From Acanthacorydalis orientalis (lineage: Eukaryota; Arthropoda; Insecta; Megaloptera; Corydalidae): a stretch of DNA of 64,000 nt. Positions 63,282-64,000 of the stretch are shown in pieces (positions within the stretch are counted from its first letter, which is position 1; each line of letters starts with the position of its first letter). The position numbers and the translations under genes were made by a program. The notes under the pieces are model-generated. The model searched no databases, had not been told where the DNA came from, and was given only the letters and a program-made list of their open reading frames with translations. Location: NCBI GenBank assembly GCA_034766995.1, contig CM068313.1, forward strand, positions 18,240,512 through 18,304,511. The letters are read 5' to 3'.

Positions 63282-64000
63282 TAAAAAATTATGTCAAGCA
63301 AGGTTAAGTAAGAAACATTATTTAGTAAATTAAAACAATGGAAAAATTAAATGACATTAATTATTAAATAATAAGTAGCTGTAGTACATTATTTATAAAC
63401 AAGATATTTTGTTGTATTCACATATGTAGTTATTATTTCTCATAGAATAATCGAAAGAAGTATAACATCTTACAATTCTTTCATGTGTATATGAAGGTCG
63501 TGGTAGTTATTATTTATTTTTCGAGATTATCGTGTTAATTAAAGTGCTGCGATCGTTTATTTTCTATTATGTTTGAAATGTATAAAAAGTAATGATACAT
63601 TTATTTCCTTCTAAGATGCTAATTGAATCTATTTCTATTTTGAATGTTATTAAATTAATTTCAATTTATACATACTTGCTATAAGTTTATGTTTAACACT
63701 TTCTTACATTATAAATTGATGAAATATATATAGTAATTATAAAAGCTTATAAAAAATAAATATTTAATAACAATTACAATTATTTCATTTTCAGAATATA
63801 AGAAATATTTACATAAAAACTATTTATCTAAACATATATTTCATAAATATTAAATTTATAAAATATTTTTTAAAATAATATTTTTTACTCAGTTTTAAAT
63901 CCATATTTTATTAATATATGGGTTATTAATAAACGTTTCATGTTTTAATTCTGGCTGTTAAATTAGTTTAATTGAAAGTTAATAATTTTAATAATAGCTT
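60241..64000. other. AT-rich non-coding stretch with microsatellites
   Basis: Tracts lie at 61269-61313 (TA), 62161-62188 (TA), 62494-62548 (TA) and 63169-63280 (CA then interrupted TA). The open frame at 62735-62950 has background composition. No gene or transposon was recognised. Confidence 0.65.

Noticed and set aside
1..64000. CRISPR arrays, bacterial operons, rRNA or canonical tRNA genes
   Set aside because: No regularly spaced repeats with unique spacers, no ribosome-binding-site-led gene runs, and no complete cloverleaf with matching acceptor stem were seen. The repeats and decayed eukaryotic transposons point to a eukaryotic genome.

Overview
The window is eukaryotic, extremely AT-rich, largely non-coding DNA, most likely from an arthropod and probably an insect. 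This rests on the repeat content: mariner-type, piggyBac-type and non-LTR elements whose protein motifs are of kinds common in insect genomes, plus tRNA-derived SINE-like sequence. No species can be named. No complete host gene, rRNA, tRNA, operon or CRISPR array was found. By eye about 65 (TA)n microsatellites, often joined to (CA)n, (TG)n, (CATA)n or (AG)n, occur roughly once per kilobase. Most long open frames are (Ile-Tyr)n or low-complexity translations of such DNA.

Layout. 1-600: a mariner deletion derivative (79-591) keeping only the transposase C-terminus; a terminal fragment of the same family lies at 43768-43865. 774-1241: a long fold-back repeat with (TA)n blocks in its loop. 1417-1545 (minus): the best host coding candidate, a 43-codon exon ending at a GTGAGT donor. 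5812-6468: a piggyBac-type element flanked by TTAA with a decayed Cys-rich C-terminal domain. 9794-9865: a compact hairpin. 10377-11450: a dead mariner inserted inside a (TA)n tract. 13800-14016 (minus): an unrecognised GC-richer open frame. 14414-14502: an inverted repeat around (TA)n. 20071-20307: a SINE-like insertion. 21290-22165 (minus): a 5'-truncated non-LTR retrotransposon end. 30742-31017: a TTAA-flanked piggyBac-type MITE. 35468-35546: a 79-bp palindromic mariner MITE whose ends resemble those of the 10377 mariner. 36208-36376: a possible hAT MITE. 55175-55250: a third inverted repeat around (TA)n. 58581-59790: a second decayed IS630/Tc1/mariner-superfamily element, followed by a GC-richer patch to about 60240.

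Nothing here forms a working pathway. The window reads as intergenic or long-intron DNA, a graveyard of small DNA transposons in TA-rich sequence. The most unusual signals are the repeated pairing of inverted repeats with (TA)n cores, the two TTAA-bounded piggyBac-type relics, and the mariner/MITE pair with related ends. All coding candidates outside transposons are weak and rest on composition and splice-like signals only.
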